From Acinetobacter higginsii (GTDB lineage Bacteria > Pseudomonadota > Gammaproteobacteria > Pseudomonadales > Moraxellaceae), in the NCBI RefSeq assembly GCF_000369525.1, contig NZ_KB850070.1, forward strand, positions 62,001 to 126,000: a stretch of 64,000 bases of DNA, read 5' to 3'. Of this stretch, positions 27,686 through 37,452 are shown in pieces; position 1 is the stretch's first letter, and the number at the start of each line of letters is the position of its first letter. Below the pieces are notes generated by a model, which did not search any database, was not told the origin of the DNA, and saw only the letters and a program-made list of their open reading frames with translations. The position numbers and the translations under genes were made by a program.

Positions 27686-28724
27686 AGTGCCCTTCACGAA
27701 TGCAATAAAACGGATTCACCAATTTTGAAGAGGATTTCATGGCTTGCTGCAGTTCATGTTCAGGGGCATCACGATCTTCGTCCGTCAGCTGAAAGGTTCG
27801 ATAATGAATCGCCAAAGAACGGTGGGCATGCAAATCTAAATGGGCATGAAATGCGTCTTGTGGATTCATATGCACATAGCGCATCAGCATGCGTGGTTCA
27901 TAAGCACCTATCGGCAATAACGCCACCCGCGCATCGCCATAACGCTCATGGATTTGTTTAAAGTGCGTGGAATAGCCCGTATCCCCAGCAAAGAAACAAT
28001 GGCCTGTTTTAGCAAGCAAGGAAAAACCGCCCCACAGTGCTCTATTTTGATCACGCACTCCACGCCCAGAAGTATGCTGCGCAGGTGTATAAGCGATCTT
28101 CAACTCATCATGAAACGGAATCTCCTGCCACCAATCCATTTCAATCACATGTAAGTGCTTAGGTAGGTAATAGCCATTGCCTAAGCCCGTATAAATTGGC
28201 ATTTCAAATTTCTGATGTAACCATTCTAAAGTCGCCAGATCCATATGATCATAATGATTGTGGCTCAATAACACGCCATGAATAGTTGGAAGATGTTCTA
28301 GAGCAATGCCAGCAGGACAAACACGTTGTGGACCATTGCCCTGTTTCGGACTGACATATTCACACCAAACTGGATCAGTTAAAAAGTTATAAGGGCCGAT
28401 TTGAATAAGAACTGTTGCATGACCGACAAACCAAATTTGCCAATCATTCATATCTGCATGCGGGCGGTTCTGCGGAAGTTCCAACATGTGATTCCGCATA
28501 TTCCATTCATGCGAACGATCTACCGTCCATGTCGATGATTTACGGGTCGCCAGCCATTTGAGCAAACCTTTACGATCAAATGGTGTTAAGGGTTTCTGTA
28601 AATTATAAAAACGGTCAATGCCACAATGATCAGAAGCCTCATGTGGAAAAGGAGGTTTCCCCCAAGTATGGCTCAAGCAAGATTGTGTCGGCAATTGATA
28701 GGTTAATGTCGGCTTATCTTTCAT
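27672..28724 (-). CDS. MBL-fold metallohydrolase (UlaG/NAPE-PLD-like)
   Basis: A 350-residue metallo-beta-lactamase-fold hydrolase. The zinc motif H-x-H-x-D-H is visible in LLSHNHYDHMD, with further ligands in FAGDTGYSTHF and the C-terminal LAIHYRTF histidine. The layout with a long N-terminal extension resembles NAPE-PLD/RomA-like lipid or phosphodiester hydrolases rather than glyoxalase II. No signal peptide. Overlaps the DoxX-like gene tail-to-tail. Confidence 0.85.
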   Translation of the reverse strand: MKDKPTLTYQLPTQSCLSHTWGKPPFPHEASDHCGIDRFYNLQKPLTPFDRKGLLKWLATRKSSTWTVDRSHEWNMRNHMLELPQNRPHADMNDWQIWFVGHATVLIQIGPYNFLTDPVWCEYVSPKQGNGPQRVCPAGIALEHLPTIHGVLLSHNHYDHMDLATLEWLHQKFEMPIYTGLGNGYYLPKHLHVIEMDWWQEIPFHDELKIAYTPAQHTSGRGVRDQNRALWGGFSLLAKTGHCFFAGDTGYSTHFKQIHERYGDARVALLPIGAYEPRMLMRYVHMNPQDAFHAHLDLHAHRSLAIHYRTFQLTDEDRDAPEHELQQAMKSSSKLVNPFYCIREGHFIRA

Positions 28725-29116
28725 GTACGTCTTCTTTGGTGGAATCTCATCGCATGAGGTGAATGGTTTGGTATACCGTTTAGGTCATGGACTATTTTTT
28801 AATGCGATAGCCTTTCAAATCATAATGATTTTTTTAGGATTCTCGTCTTATTCCAAATCACTATAATCGGTCTTTGATCCTAACATAAGCTTGTTAGTTA
28901 TGCTGATTTTCTATGATAGAGTCAACACAATTTTACCGAACTAATAACGCACAATGACAATTCGAGCCAAGGGCTAAACCTCAGCTTTTGCGCTATTTCT
29001 TATATTTTAGAAAAAAGCATATTGTATATAAAATAAGCTTAGATATAATGCGCCAACAACATGATATTCCCATCATGATAACTAAAATAATAGTAAGACA
29101 CATTTGGATCAGTCTT
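28725..29116. other. Divergent promoter region between MBL hydrolase and LysR genes
   Basis: About 390 bp without a gene. Several inverted repeats occur, for example CATGAT/ATCATG at about 29058-29074, but no promoter or LysR box stands out convincingly. Confidence 0.4.
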
Positions 29117-30025
29117 ATGGAATTACGTCATTTACGCTATTTCATTACCGTTGCTGAAGAGCTCAGTTTCAGTAAAGCAGCGCTTAAATTACACACGTCG
29201 CAACCTTCACTCAGCCAGCAAATTAAAGATCTCGAAGATGATGTTGGTGTACAACTGTTGCATCGGACCAAGCGCAAAGTAGAGCTAACTGACGAAGGCC
29301 AAGTTTTTCTCGAACAAGCACGTTTAACCCTCACTCAAGCAGACAAAGCCATTACCATGGCTCGACAGGTTGCTGCAGCCAAAGTACAATGTTTAAAAAT
29401 TGGTTTTGTGCCCTCTGCTGAAATTCGCATTTTCCCTTATATTTTGCCACGTTTAAGAGTTCGCCTGCCCAAACTGCAAATTCGTACGCTTAACCTTAAA
29501 GAAAGCGATCAAATCAATCTGCTGAAAAAAGGTGACTTAGATCTGATCTTTATTAATCAAAAATTTGAAAATGAAGCATTTACAAGTCAATTAACACTCA
29601 AAGAACCCTTGGTGTTTATGCTACCGAAACAACATCCTTTGGCACAGCATGCACAGATCAACATTGATCAATTACAGGGTTTAGCCCTAACCATTTTAAC
29701 CCACAAGCTGTCTCTGCCTTTGGCACGAATCATTACCCAATACATCAAACAGCAGCAGATTCATTTTCAAAGCATAGATGAAGCCAATAGCATTGCCGAA
29801 GCGATTCAAGCGGTCCATTCTGGGCAGCGTTGTGCCATTTTACCGGCCTATATCCAAGCCTTAGCCACCGACCAAATTGTCGTCAGATCATTGCATCATC
29901 CGCTGCCCTGCCTCGATGTTTTCATGGCTTACCCCAAAAATGCATCGAACCTTGCCACACAACAATTCCTAGAAGAAATTCGGCATATATTTGACTTAGA
30001 TAGCGCCCATTTGAATTCGCACTGA
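29117..30025 (+). CDS. LysR-family regulator (BenM/CatM-like subgroup)
   Basis: A 302-residue LysR regulator that starts MELRHLRYFITVAEELSFSK, the classical N-terminus of the BenM/CatM/CbnR subgroup. The HTH is at residues ~18-37 (AALKLHTSQPSLSQQIKDLE). An upstream in-frame extension of 43 residues is rejected because it is unlike the family. No aromatic-degradation genes lie nearby, so the inducer is unknown. Confidence 0.88.
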   Translation: MELRHLRYFITVAEELSFSKAALKLHTSQPSLSQQIKDLEDDVGVQLLHRTKRKVELTDEGQVFLEQARLTLTQADKAITMARQVAAAKVQCLKIGFVPSAEIRIFPYILPRLRVRLPKLQIRTLNLKESDQINLLKKGDLDLIFINQKFENEAFTSQLTLKEPLVFMLPKQHPLAQHAQINIDQLQGLALTILTHKLSLPLARIITQYIKQQQIHFQSIDEANSIAEAIQAVHSGQRCAILPAYIQALATDQIVVRSLHHPLPCLDVFMAYPKNASNLATQQFLEEIRHIFDLDSAHLNSH

Positions 30026-30036
30026 ATTCCTCACAA

Positions 30037-30062
30037 ATAAAAAAGCCGAATCAATCGGCTTC
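30037..30062 (-). terminator. Terminator of the glutathione S-transferase gene
   Basis: AAGCCGA/TCGGCTT stem; on the minus strand a six-T run follows. Confidence 0.8.
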
Positions 30063-30089
30063 CGTATTCTTTAAGTAAAGCCTATTGGC

Positions 30090-30698
30090 TTAGGCATTGC
30101 TAAAAAATTCAGCAAATTTCTGATAACTTGGTCGCTGTTTAATGTTTTCTAAATAGTGCTCAATCGCAGGATGAGACTGAATATCGCCCATCTTAAGCTG
30201 CCAAAATAACATCGCAGCAACCGTGACATCCGCAGCAGTAAACTGCTCACCACATAAATAGGGATCAACTTCATTGAGACCTTGTACAAAGGCGTTATAG
30301 GCATCTTGATAATCGCCATACCCCACAGAGCCTTTCTGATCAGGCTTCACCTCGACACCGAGCATTTTATTGGTTGAAGCAGCTTCCCAAGGCCCAGAAA
30401 TAAAGAATAACCAACGATAATAAACACCACGTTTTGGATCATTCAGTGCAGGTGCCAAGCCTTTGTCTGCAAATTTATCGGCCAGATAAGCACAAATTGC
30501 ATCAAGTTCATACACCACCACATCACCATCGACAAGAACAGGTACTTTGCCAAATGGATTGATTTTTAAATATTCAGGCGCTTTCATCTCAGTTTGAAAG
30601 GCAACCTCGATACGTTCGCATTCAATGCCAAGCTCGATCAGCAGCCAGTCAACAACGACGCCACGCGAAAAACTATTGGTATAAAGTTTAAGTGCCAT
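30090..30698 (-). CDS. Glutathione S-transferase family protein
   Basis: A 202-residue GST with an N-terminal thioredoxin-like domain (LYTNSFSRGVVVDWLL, cis-proline in GKVPVLVDGD, then VYELDAICAYLADK for glutathione binding) and a helical C-terminal domain (FTAADVTVAAMLFW). I use the ATG at 30698, which has AAGGAAAT upstream. The preceding WYL regulator gene ends 53 bp upstream, so it may control this gene. Confidence 0.9.
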   Translation of the reverse strand: MALKLYTNSFSRGVVVDWLLIELGIECERIEVAFQTEMKAPEYLKINPFGKVPVLVDGDVVVYELDAICAYLADKFADKGLAPALNDPKRGVYYRWLFFISGPWEAASTNKMLGVEVKPDQKGSVGYGDYQDAYNAFVQGLNEVDPYLCGEQFTAADVTVAAMLFWQLKMGDIQSHPAIEHYLENIKQRPSYQKFAEFFSNA

Positions 30699-30750
30699 TT
30701 TGATATTTCCTTGGTGAGTTATTCTTATTTCAATGTAATTGTTTTGATTG

Positions 30751-31449
30751 TCAGTTTTTGTCAGTAGTCTCACAGCACATTTCCTGTGCCCACCACTGTT
30801 GGAATAATTGCTGTTTGAATTGAGGATAAAGCTCCTGACTTAAGCTCAGCGCTCGAATTCGATCAATACGGAAGTGACGAAAACTTTTACGTAGCTCACA
30901 CCATGCCGCCAATACGATTCGATCATTAAAATAACCTAGCGCAAATGGCCACAAAATACGAGAACTTACCCGTTGTTGTTCGTCGGCATAATCTACGGTA
31001 ATTTTTAACTGCTGGCGGATGGCCAAACGCACTTGTTCCACTAAAGTTTCATCGACAGGTAACCAGACATTGATCGATCTTAAAGTGGTTTGTTCAAGTT
31101 GATGCTGACAATGCTCAGGCAGTACTGCATTGAGCTTTGCCAACACCGAAGTTGAGGCCGATTTCAAAGCCAAATCAGGAATATCGCTCAACCAATTCAG
31201 CGCTAAAAAAATTGCTTCGATCTCGGTTTCATTCAGCGTCATCGGTGGAAGCAGAAAATCTTGTTTCAGTTGAAACCCTAATCCAGCGGCAGCATCAATA
31301 CAAACACCCTGCTCACGCAAAGTTTCGATATCACGATAGACACTGCGCTGGCTAATCTGTAAACGCTCTGCCAACACCTGCGCGGTCACAGGATAGCGAT
31401 ATTCTCTAAGTAGCTGTAATAGATTGAGCAAACGGATTGAACGACTCAT
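30751..31449 (-). CDS. YafY-type HTH/WYL-domain transcriptional regulator
   Basis: A 232-residue protein with an N-terminal winged HTH (residues ~1-60; VLAERLQISQRSVYRDIETL) and a C-terminal WYL-type ligand domain (~135-225). It is the upstream partner of the GST gene on the same strand, an arrangement typical of local regulation. Ligand unknown. Confidence 0.88.
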   Translation of the reverse strand: MSRSIRLLNLLQLLREYRYPVTAQVLAERLQISQRSVYRDIETLREQGVCIDAAAGLGFQLKQDFLLPPMTLNETEIEAIFLALNWLSDIPDLALKSASTSVLAKLNAVLPEHCQHQLEQTTLRSINVWLPVDETLVEQVRLAIRQQLKITVDYADEQQRVSSRILWPFALGYFNDRIVLAAWCELRKSFRHFRIDRIRALSLSQELYPQFKQQLFQQWWAQEMCCETTDKN

Positions 31450-31470
31450 ATGGTCCCTATTGTTATTATG

Positions 31471-31500
31471 AATGATGGGAAGGCGAACACTCCCATCATT
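31471..31500 (-). terminator. 10-bp hairpin between the HAD phosphatase and WYL regulator genes
   Basis: AATGATGGGA (31471-31480) and TCCCATCATT (31491-31500) pair exactly. There is no T run. Confidence 0.5.
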
Positions 31501-31524
31501 GTCGTTTCATATAATTTAGATTGA

Positions 31525-32199
31525 TTAACTCTCGGTCAAAGCAGCCACATTCAGCACACTTTGCAAATAAGCATGTAGATCCTGCACATTATGCGCGATG
31601 ACCAAGGGTTGATATTGCTGCAAGGTTTCAATGCTATGTACACCATAACTCACACCAATACGCGGCATATTCAGATTTTGAGCCATTTCTAGATCATAAC
31701 TGGTATCGCCCACCATAACAGCACGATCAGCAGCGACATCCAGCTCAGTCAAAATTTCCTGCAGCATCAATGGATCTGGTTTGGATTTAGTTTCACTGGC
31801 TGCACGGGTAATATCAAAGATCTCATCACTATTGGTTTGTGCCAAAACCCGATCTAAACCTTTACGACTTTTACCAGTTGCCACAGCGAGCTTTAAGCCC
31901 TGCTGTTTTAGATCAGCGAGCAGCTCTGCAACACCGCTAAACCACGCATCCCCTTTCGAGTTTGCCACATAATGATCTGCATAACATTGCAAAATATCTT
32001 GCTGTAAATGCGGAACTTGCGGAAACAGGATTTGCATGACTTCAGGTAAACCTAAGCCAATAATGCTTTTTGCAGCTTCATCCGTCAGGGGTTGTTCAAA
32101 TTGCTGTGCTGCATATTGCAAGCTTGCTACGATTTGCCCAACCGAATCAAATAAGGTGCCATCCCAATCAAAAATCACCAGTTCAATATTTTGACTCAT
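31525..32199 (-). CDS. HAD-IA hydrolase (phosphoglycolate phosphatase-like)
   Basis: A 224-residue HAD phosphatase: motif I FDWDGTLFDS, motif II AVATGKSRKGL, motif III KPDPLML, motif IV MVGDTSYDLEMA. It is translationally coupled to rluC (ATGA overlap, 32196-32199), as often seen in gammaproteobacteria where the neighbour is annotated Gph-like. The true substrate is not certain. Confidence 0.9.
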   Translation of the reverse strand: MSQNIELVIFDWDGTLFDSVGQIVASLQYAAQQFEQPLTDEAAKSIIGLGLPEVMQILFPQVPHLQQDILQCYADHYVANSKGDAWFSGVAELLADLKQQGLKLAVATGKSRKGLDRVLAQTNSDEIFDITRAASETKSKPDPLMLQEILTELDVAADRAVMVGDTSYDLEMAQNLNMPRIGVSYGVHSIETLQQYQPLVIAHNVQDLHAYLQSVLNVAALTES

Positions 32200-33128
32200 T
32201 TCTGCTTTCTCAACTGATCGATCACCTGTTGCATATCTTCAGGCATTGGCGCTTCAATGCTTGGATAGTTGGGAATGTCTAAACGCATGGCATGTAGGCA
32301 CAAACGGCGGGCTTCTGGACCGGTATAGGCCGTATTGTGTCCGTATTTATCATCCCCGACTAAAGGGTGACCAATACTGAGACCATGTACACGGATTTGA
32401 TGGGTCCGGCCAGATAACGGTGATGCATGCACCAAAGTCGCGGCTTTAAAACGTTCAACCACTTTCCAATCGGTTTTACTCGGCTTACCGTCTTTGGTGA
32501 CACGGACACGACGTTCGCCATTGGCCAGCTCATAACGCAATAAGGGTGCATCAATCAATTGCTGATCCAAACTGACTTGTCCTTTGACAATCGCCGCATA
32601 AGTTTTTTGAATTTTATGCTCGCGCAGTAAATCCTGTAGCAGCTTTAAAGTACTGCGCTTTTTACTGATCATCACCAAACCAGAAGTATCACGGTCAATA
32701 CGGTGGATCAGTTCCAAGTATTTTTTACCTGTCGCGGCACGCAAGGCTTCGATTAAGCCATAGGCCACGCCACTACCGCCATGCACCGCAATCCCTGACG
32801 GTTTATTAACGACCAATAGCCCTTCATCCTCATATACCACACGGCTGAGTAGACTTTGTGCTACGCTATCACTCACTGGTGCCGCAGTTTCATCCTTTTG
32901 TTCATAGCGGATTGGTGCAACACGAATCTGGTCGCCAATCTTCAAACGTGTTTCTGCTTTTATTCTTTTTTTATTAACGCGTACTTGTCCTTCACGAACC
33001 AAACGGTAGATTCGACTCTTCGGTACACCTTTTAATCGGGTAAATAAAAAATTATCTATTCGCTGCCCGTCTTGATGCTCATCCACGTCAAACCAAGTGA
33101 CACTTTGCCATTGTTGTGTAGAATTCAT
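32196..33128 (-). CDS. rluC: 23S rRNA pseudouridine(955/2504/2580) synthase
   Basis: Makes three pseudouridines in 23S rRNA. The 310-residue protein has an N-terminal S4 RNA-binding domain (residues ~18-75; RIDNFLFTRLKGVPKSRIYR) and the RluA-type catalytic motif HRIDRDTSGLV with the catalytic aspartate. Placed next to rne in many gammaproteobacteria, as here, where rne is divergent across a ~790-bp region. Confidence 0.95.
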   Translation of the reverse strand: MNSTQQWQSVTWFDVDEHQDGQRIDNFLFTRLKGVPKSRIYRLVREGQVRVNKKRIKAETRLKIGDQIRVAPIRYEQKDETAAPVSDSVAQSLLSRVVYEDEGLLVVNKPSGIAVHGGSGVAYGLIEALRAATGKKYLELIHRIDRDTSGLVMISKKRSTLKLLQDLLREHKIQKTYAAIVKGQVSLDQQLIDAPLLRYELANGERRVRVTKDGKPSKTDWKVVERFKAATLVHASPLSGRTHQIRVHGLSIGHPLVGDDKYGHNTAYTGPEARRLCLHAMRLDIPNYPSIEAPMPEDMQQVIDQLRKQK

Positions 33129-33349
33129 ACGCTCGATTAATCCAAGATTTGTTAAATATGATTAAAAAATGATCATTTAGCTAAGTTATTTCACAAGAAA
33201 CCTAAACTTAGCCCATAGGCAGATGCCGCAAGGTTTGATATATTCAGCGCACGGATACCACCGTAAGTGAGCATCAAATCAGAAATTTTATTTAGATAAA
33301 ATTTTTAATCGATGAGATATTCACCAACAACTCGGATAGGTCCTAAAGA

Positions 33350-33730
33350 ATTATGCCGACGCCGAAGGCTTATTATATCGGCAAAATGGCAAACTGTTGC
33401 GTTTAATTGTGCATATGCACATACAGTTTGTTCAGAAAAAATATGTCGCCAGCAATTTGCTGGTTATTAAACGTAAACTGATCCACATCAGACAATTTGC
33501 TCCCTGATGTCGCATTCAGGCTAAAGCGTTGATGCATTGGAACTGCTAAGCAGAGATACGATGATCATTCCGTATCAAGACTTCCAGATGGATCGACTTC
33601 AATGCTTAATGACAGTGAAAGTCACCATCCAATGCACCGCTCACCCGCCAGTGAAGCGTACAGGAAACTTTGATTATGTCGGATCTAGTGATATTTCACA
33701 GATGTAAGACATACATGAAATATCAACGGA
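33350..33730 (+). ncRNA. Highly structured 5' leader of rne (probable RNase E autoregulatory element)
   Basis: At least six stem-loops can be read directly: TGCCGA/TCGGCA (33354, 33378); CAAACTGT/ACAGTTTG (33390, 33423) enclosing the 14-bp palindrome TGTGCATATGCACA (33408-33421); CCAGCA/TGCTGG (33449, 33458); ACATCAG/CTGATGT (33485, 33504); GATACG/CGTATC (33555, 33571); and the 10-bp TGATATTTCA/TGAAATATCA (33689, 33716). A long-range TGCATTGG/CCAATGCA pair (33533, 33629) encloses the middle. Enterobacterial rne has a long leader whose hairpins let RNase E cut its own message; this sequence is in the same place but its homology is untested. Confidence 0.65.
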
Positions 33731-33916
33731 TTCAAGATTGAAGCAGTATTGCCGACATCGAAATAACCGTATCAAAACCCCAGCTGGATATTTACAGTCA
33801 GTGGTTTCAGAGCTTCCTACTCAACGTTGCTTCTGAGTCTTGATCGCGCCAATTTGATGTTTGCTCAAAAATATTGGGCTTGTTGTTTGTGTGCATCACT
33901 ATTAGGTGTCACACCC

Positions 33917-36900
33917 ATGAAACGTATGTTGATTAATGCAACCCACGCCGAAGAAGTTCGCGTTGCACTTATCACTGGTAATCGTCTTTACGATTTCGAT
34001 TTAGAGAATCGTACTCGCGAACAAAAAAAATCAAATATCTATAAAGGTCATGTCACTCGCGTTGAACCGTCTTTAGAAGCGGTTTTCGTTGAGTACGGCG
34101 CACAGCGTCAAGGCTTTTTATCGATGCGAGAAATTGCAAACTCGTATTTCAAAGCAGACCCTCGTCAAACTTCAAATATTCGTGAACTCATCACTGAAGG
34201 CACTGAATTATTGGTTCAAGTTGAAAAAGAAGAACGCGGCAACAAAGGTGCTGCCCTGTCTACTTTTATCTCACTTGCGGGTCGTTATTTGGTCCTCATG
34301 CCAAACAATCCAAAAGGTGGCGGTATTAGCCGTCAAATTTCGGGTTCAGTGCGTGAAGAACTGAAAGAAATTTTAGCTTCTTTAAATGTACCGCGTGGCA
34401 TGAGCGTGATCGTTCGTACTGCAGGTATTGGCCGTACACAAGAAGAGTTACAACTCGACTTACAACACTTACTCGACCTTTGGGCTCAAATCCAAGGTTC
34501 AGCAGGTTCTGGTCCATCACCAATGCTGGTTCATCAAGAAGCTGGTGTGGTGACCCGTGCAATCCGTGATTATTTACGTGATGACGTGGCTGAAATCCTG
34601 ATTGATAGCGAGCAAGCCTATAACGAAGCCTATAACTTCGTAAAAGCAGTAATGCCACGTCAGTTAGACAAACTCAAAACCTATACCTTGAATGAGCCAC
34701 TCTTTGCTCATTTTGGGATTGAAAGCCAGATCCAAACGGCTTATGAACGTGAAGTAAAACTTCCTTCTGGTGGTTCAATCGTGATTGACCAAACCGAAGC
34801 ATTGGTATCGATCGATATCAACTCGGCGAAATCAACCCGCGGTCATGATGTTGAAGAAACGGCGCTCAATACCAACTTGGAAGCAGCCGAAGAAATCGCA
34901 CGTCAACTTCGTTTACGCGATATTGGTGGCTTAGTGGTGATCGACTTCATCGACATGACCAAAGACCGTAACCAGCGTATGGTTGAAGCGAAATTACGTG
35001 AAGCAACGCAAAGTGATCGCGCACGTATCCAATTCGGTCAACTGTCACGTTTTGGTCTGATGGAAATGAGCCGTCAACGCCTACGTCCTTCGCTAGAAGA
35101 AGCGACTGGCTACGTGTGCCCACGCTGTCATGGCACGGGTATGGTACGTGACTTACGTTCACTGTCACTTTCGATTATGCGTAAGGTTGAAGAAATTGCT
35201 TTACGTGAACGTCAAGGTGAAGTTCAAGTCGAAGTCCCTGTGGAAATCGCAGCCTTCTTATTGAATGAAAAACGTCACAGCCTAGTTTACTTAGAGCAAA
35301 CCTCAAATGTACGTGTTACCGTATTGCCTCACCCGCACTTGGAAACACCACATTACCAAATCCAGTTCAATCCAGATGGTTTCGCCCCTTCTAGTTATGA
35401 ACGTACTGAAGCCACCCGTTCAAGCGAAAAAGAACTGGGCTATGAATCTTCAGACTGGCATTTAGAAGATGCAGAGCATCACCATGCACCTGCTGCACAA
35501 AACCAAGCTGCTGCACCACAGAAGAAAGCGGCTCAGCAACATGCTGCGCAAGCAAAACAAACTCAAGCAAGCACGCAAAAGTCAGCAAGTCCTTGCGCTT
35601 GGTTAGAGAACTTATTTGTTCAAAAACAAGCACAAACCACCGATCAATCTCGTTCTGCACAAAATGCAGCAGCCGCGATTGAACAAATGGTGAATAACGG
35701 TGCGGTGAGCCGCGGTCAGTTTGGCCAAGTCAATACACCAGCAATCGCTGAAGTTACTGCGCCAACTGTAAACAATGCTTATATTTCACAAAACCCTGTG
35801 AAACAAGAAGCACGTGAAAGCTTTGAGAAAGACGAGAAATCACATCGTCCGAACCAAAACCAGAAGAAGCGCAAGCACAAAGAACAACGTGAGCAACATG
35901 CACATGCGCATGAACAACAAAATCAAGTGCATGAAGAAGTGGTCCAACTGTCACGCCAAGAACAGCGCCATGAGCAACGTGAGCTAAAACGTCAACAAAA
36001 ACGTCAACAGCCACAAGAATCTCAAAACCAGCAACAGCATCATGATGCTGCTCAAGGAAATGAGTCTGCGCCTTTACCACGTCGTGACCGTAACCAACAA
36101 CGTCCAAATCGACCAAATCGCCATCGTGACCAGAGTGTGTTAAATGAAACACCGACGGCTGCACCTGAAGCTGTGGTAAATCCACAACAGGTTAAAGTGG
36201 ATGTGGTCGATGCACCTCGCAGTGAACCAATGAACACAGCGCTTGTTGTGAATATTGATCAAGGTCAAAGTGAAATTGTTGCATTAAATGCACAACAGGC
36301 AACAGCGCCAGCGGCTAAAGCAGAAAAAGCAAAACCTGTTGTAGAAAAAGTTGAAACACCTGCGCCAGCTCAAGTAGAACAAGCGACTACTGAAAAAGCA
36401 CCTGTTGAAGAAACTGCACAAGCACCTGCACAACGTGCCAGCAATGATCCACGTTCACGTCGTCGTCAGCGCAACCACCAAACTGCACCGAAAACGGCTA
36501 CAGTAAAAGTTGCACTGTCGCAGACGCCTACGTTGGGACAATATACGCTGGGTAGCTTGATTCGTCATGTCTATGGTGATGATTGCACAATCCTGATTGA
36601 GCAATTCGGCTTAGTCACCACCTTTAACCGCGCTTTACAAAAGTTCGCTGAACAATATGCAAATAGTTTAGTGACTGAAACCGTCGTTAAAGAAGACAAA
36701 CGTCCTGTCACACGTGATGCTGAACTTCCGACTCAGAAGCCAACTGAAGAAGCTGAACCTGCACCAGTGTTAGCATTAACACCACCGGATGCAGCGGCAG
36801 TTCGTGTTGCCAATGACCCGCGTGAACGTCGCCGTTTAGCGAAAATGGCTGCGGAGCAGGCAAAAGAAGCACATGTTGCTTCAAATGCAACGCCAGCTCC

Positions 36901-37258
36901 TGTAGAAACGACTGAATCGAAAGAAGAAGTGAAACAAGCAGACGATGCGGTTGTCGCAGAAGCAGCAACTGCACCAGAGCAACAACCTTTAGAACTTGCC
37001 AGTACAGAGACTGTTGTAGAAGTTGCATCAGTTGAGGCTGAAGCAGTCGAACCTACTGTAATTGCTGAAGTTGAAACCGTGACCGAAGCTGTTGCAGAAG
37101 TTGCTGAACCTGCTCAAACGGTTGAAAAAGCTGAACAAGCAACAACTACGACAGAAACAGAATTGGATGATGAAGCAGCGAAAGCGGAAAAAGAGAAATC
37201 GAACCGCCCTCCTCGTCGTCCACGCGGACGTCCACCAAAAAAGACCACAGCTGAGTGA
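33917..37258 (+). CDS. rne: Ribonuclease E
   Basis: Essential endoribonuclease that matures rRNA/tRNA and initiates mRNA decay at the inner membrane. The 1113-residue protein starts [18 protein letters not shown], so I use the ATG at 33917 instead of an upstream in-frame start. It has an S1 domain (~37-120), catalytic aspartates D300 and D343 (in SIDINSAK and VVIDFIDM), and the Zn-link C401-x-x-C404 in CPRCHGTG. The C-terminal ~600 residues are low-complexity, Q/R- and E/A-rich, the degradosome scaffold region. The last residues read [10 protein letters not shown], an AT-hook-like end. Terminator at 37289-37320. Confidence 0.96.
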   Translation: MKRMLINATHAEEVRVALITGNRLYDFDLENRTREQKKSNIYKGHVTRVEPSLEAVFVEYGAQRQGFLSMREIANSYFKADPRQTSNIRELITEGTELLVQVEKEERGNKGAALSTFISLAGRYLVLMPNNPKGGGISRQISGSVREELKEILASLNVPRGMSVIVRTAGIGRTQEELQLDLQHLLDLWAQIQGSAGSGPSPMLVHQEAGVVTRAIRDYLRDDVAEILIDSEQAYNEAYNFVKAVMPRQLDKLKTYTLNEPLFAHFGIESQIQTAYEREVKLPSGGSIVIDQTEALVSIDINSAKSTRGHDVEETALNTNLEAAEEIARQLRLRDIGGLVVIDFIDMTKDRNQRMVEAKLREATQSDRARIQFGQLSRFGLMEMSRQRLRPSLEEATGYVCPRCHGTGMVRDLRSLSLSIMRKVEEIALRERQGEVQVEVPVEIAAFLLNEKRHSLVYLEQTSNVRVTVLPHPHLETPHYQIQFNPDGFAPSSYERTEATRSSEKELGYESSDWHLEDAEHHHAPAAQNQAAAPQKKAAQQHAAQAKQTQASTQKSASPCAWLENLFVQKQAQTTDQSRSAQNAAAAIEQMVNNGAVSRGQFGQVNTPAIAEVTAPTVNNAYISQNPVKQEARESFEKDEKSHRPNQNQKKRKHKEQREQHAHAHEQQNQVHEEVVQLSRQEQRHEQRELKRQQKRQQPQESQNQQQHHDAAQGNESAPLPRRDRNQQRPNRPNRHRDQSVLNETPTAAPEAVVNPQQVKVDVVDAPRSEPMNTALVVNIDQGQSEIVALNAQQATAPAAKAEKAKPVVEKVETPAPAQVEQATTEKAPVEETAQAPAQRASNDPRSRRRQRNHQTAPKTATVKVALSQTPTLGQYTLGSLIRHVYGDDCTILIEQFGLVTTFNRALQKFAEQYANSLVTETVVKEDKRPVTRDAELPTQKPTEEAEPAPVLALTPPDAAAVRVANDPRERRRLAKMAAEQAKEAHVASNATPAPVETTESKEEVKQADDAVVAEAATAPEQQPLELASTETVVEVASVEAEAVEPTVIAEVETVTEAVAEVAEPAQTVEKAEQATTTTETELDDEAAKAEKEKSNRPPRRPRGRPPKKTTAE

Positions 37259-37288
37259 GTAATTTGCTAAATTGCACTGAATAAGGCG

Positions 37289-37320
37289 AAGCCTAGTCAT
37301 TTCGATGACTAGGCTTTTTT
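37289..37320 (+). terminator. Terminator of rne
   Basis: Perfect 12-bp stem, TTCG tetraloop (37301-37304) and six T. Confidence 0.93.
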
Positions 37321-37452
37321 GTTATTTTGTCAAATTAGGTTGATTGCTCTAGGCACTTACCATTACAAAACAGCATTAACAAAATGGTGTGAATGGTTGT
37401 GTTCTAACGGATAGCCATTTCTTGGATTGATCGAAAAATAAATAGGATTGAT

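Noticed and set aside
35391..37300. Several minus-strand open frames under the rne C-terminal region
   Set aside because: Repetitive composition of the scaffold region creates stop-free antisense frames; none has a ribosome site or family.
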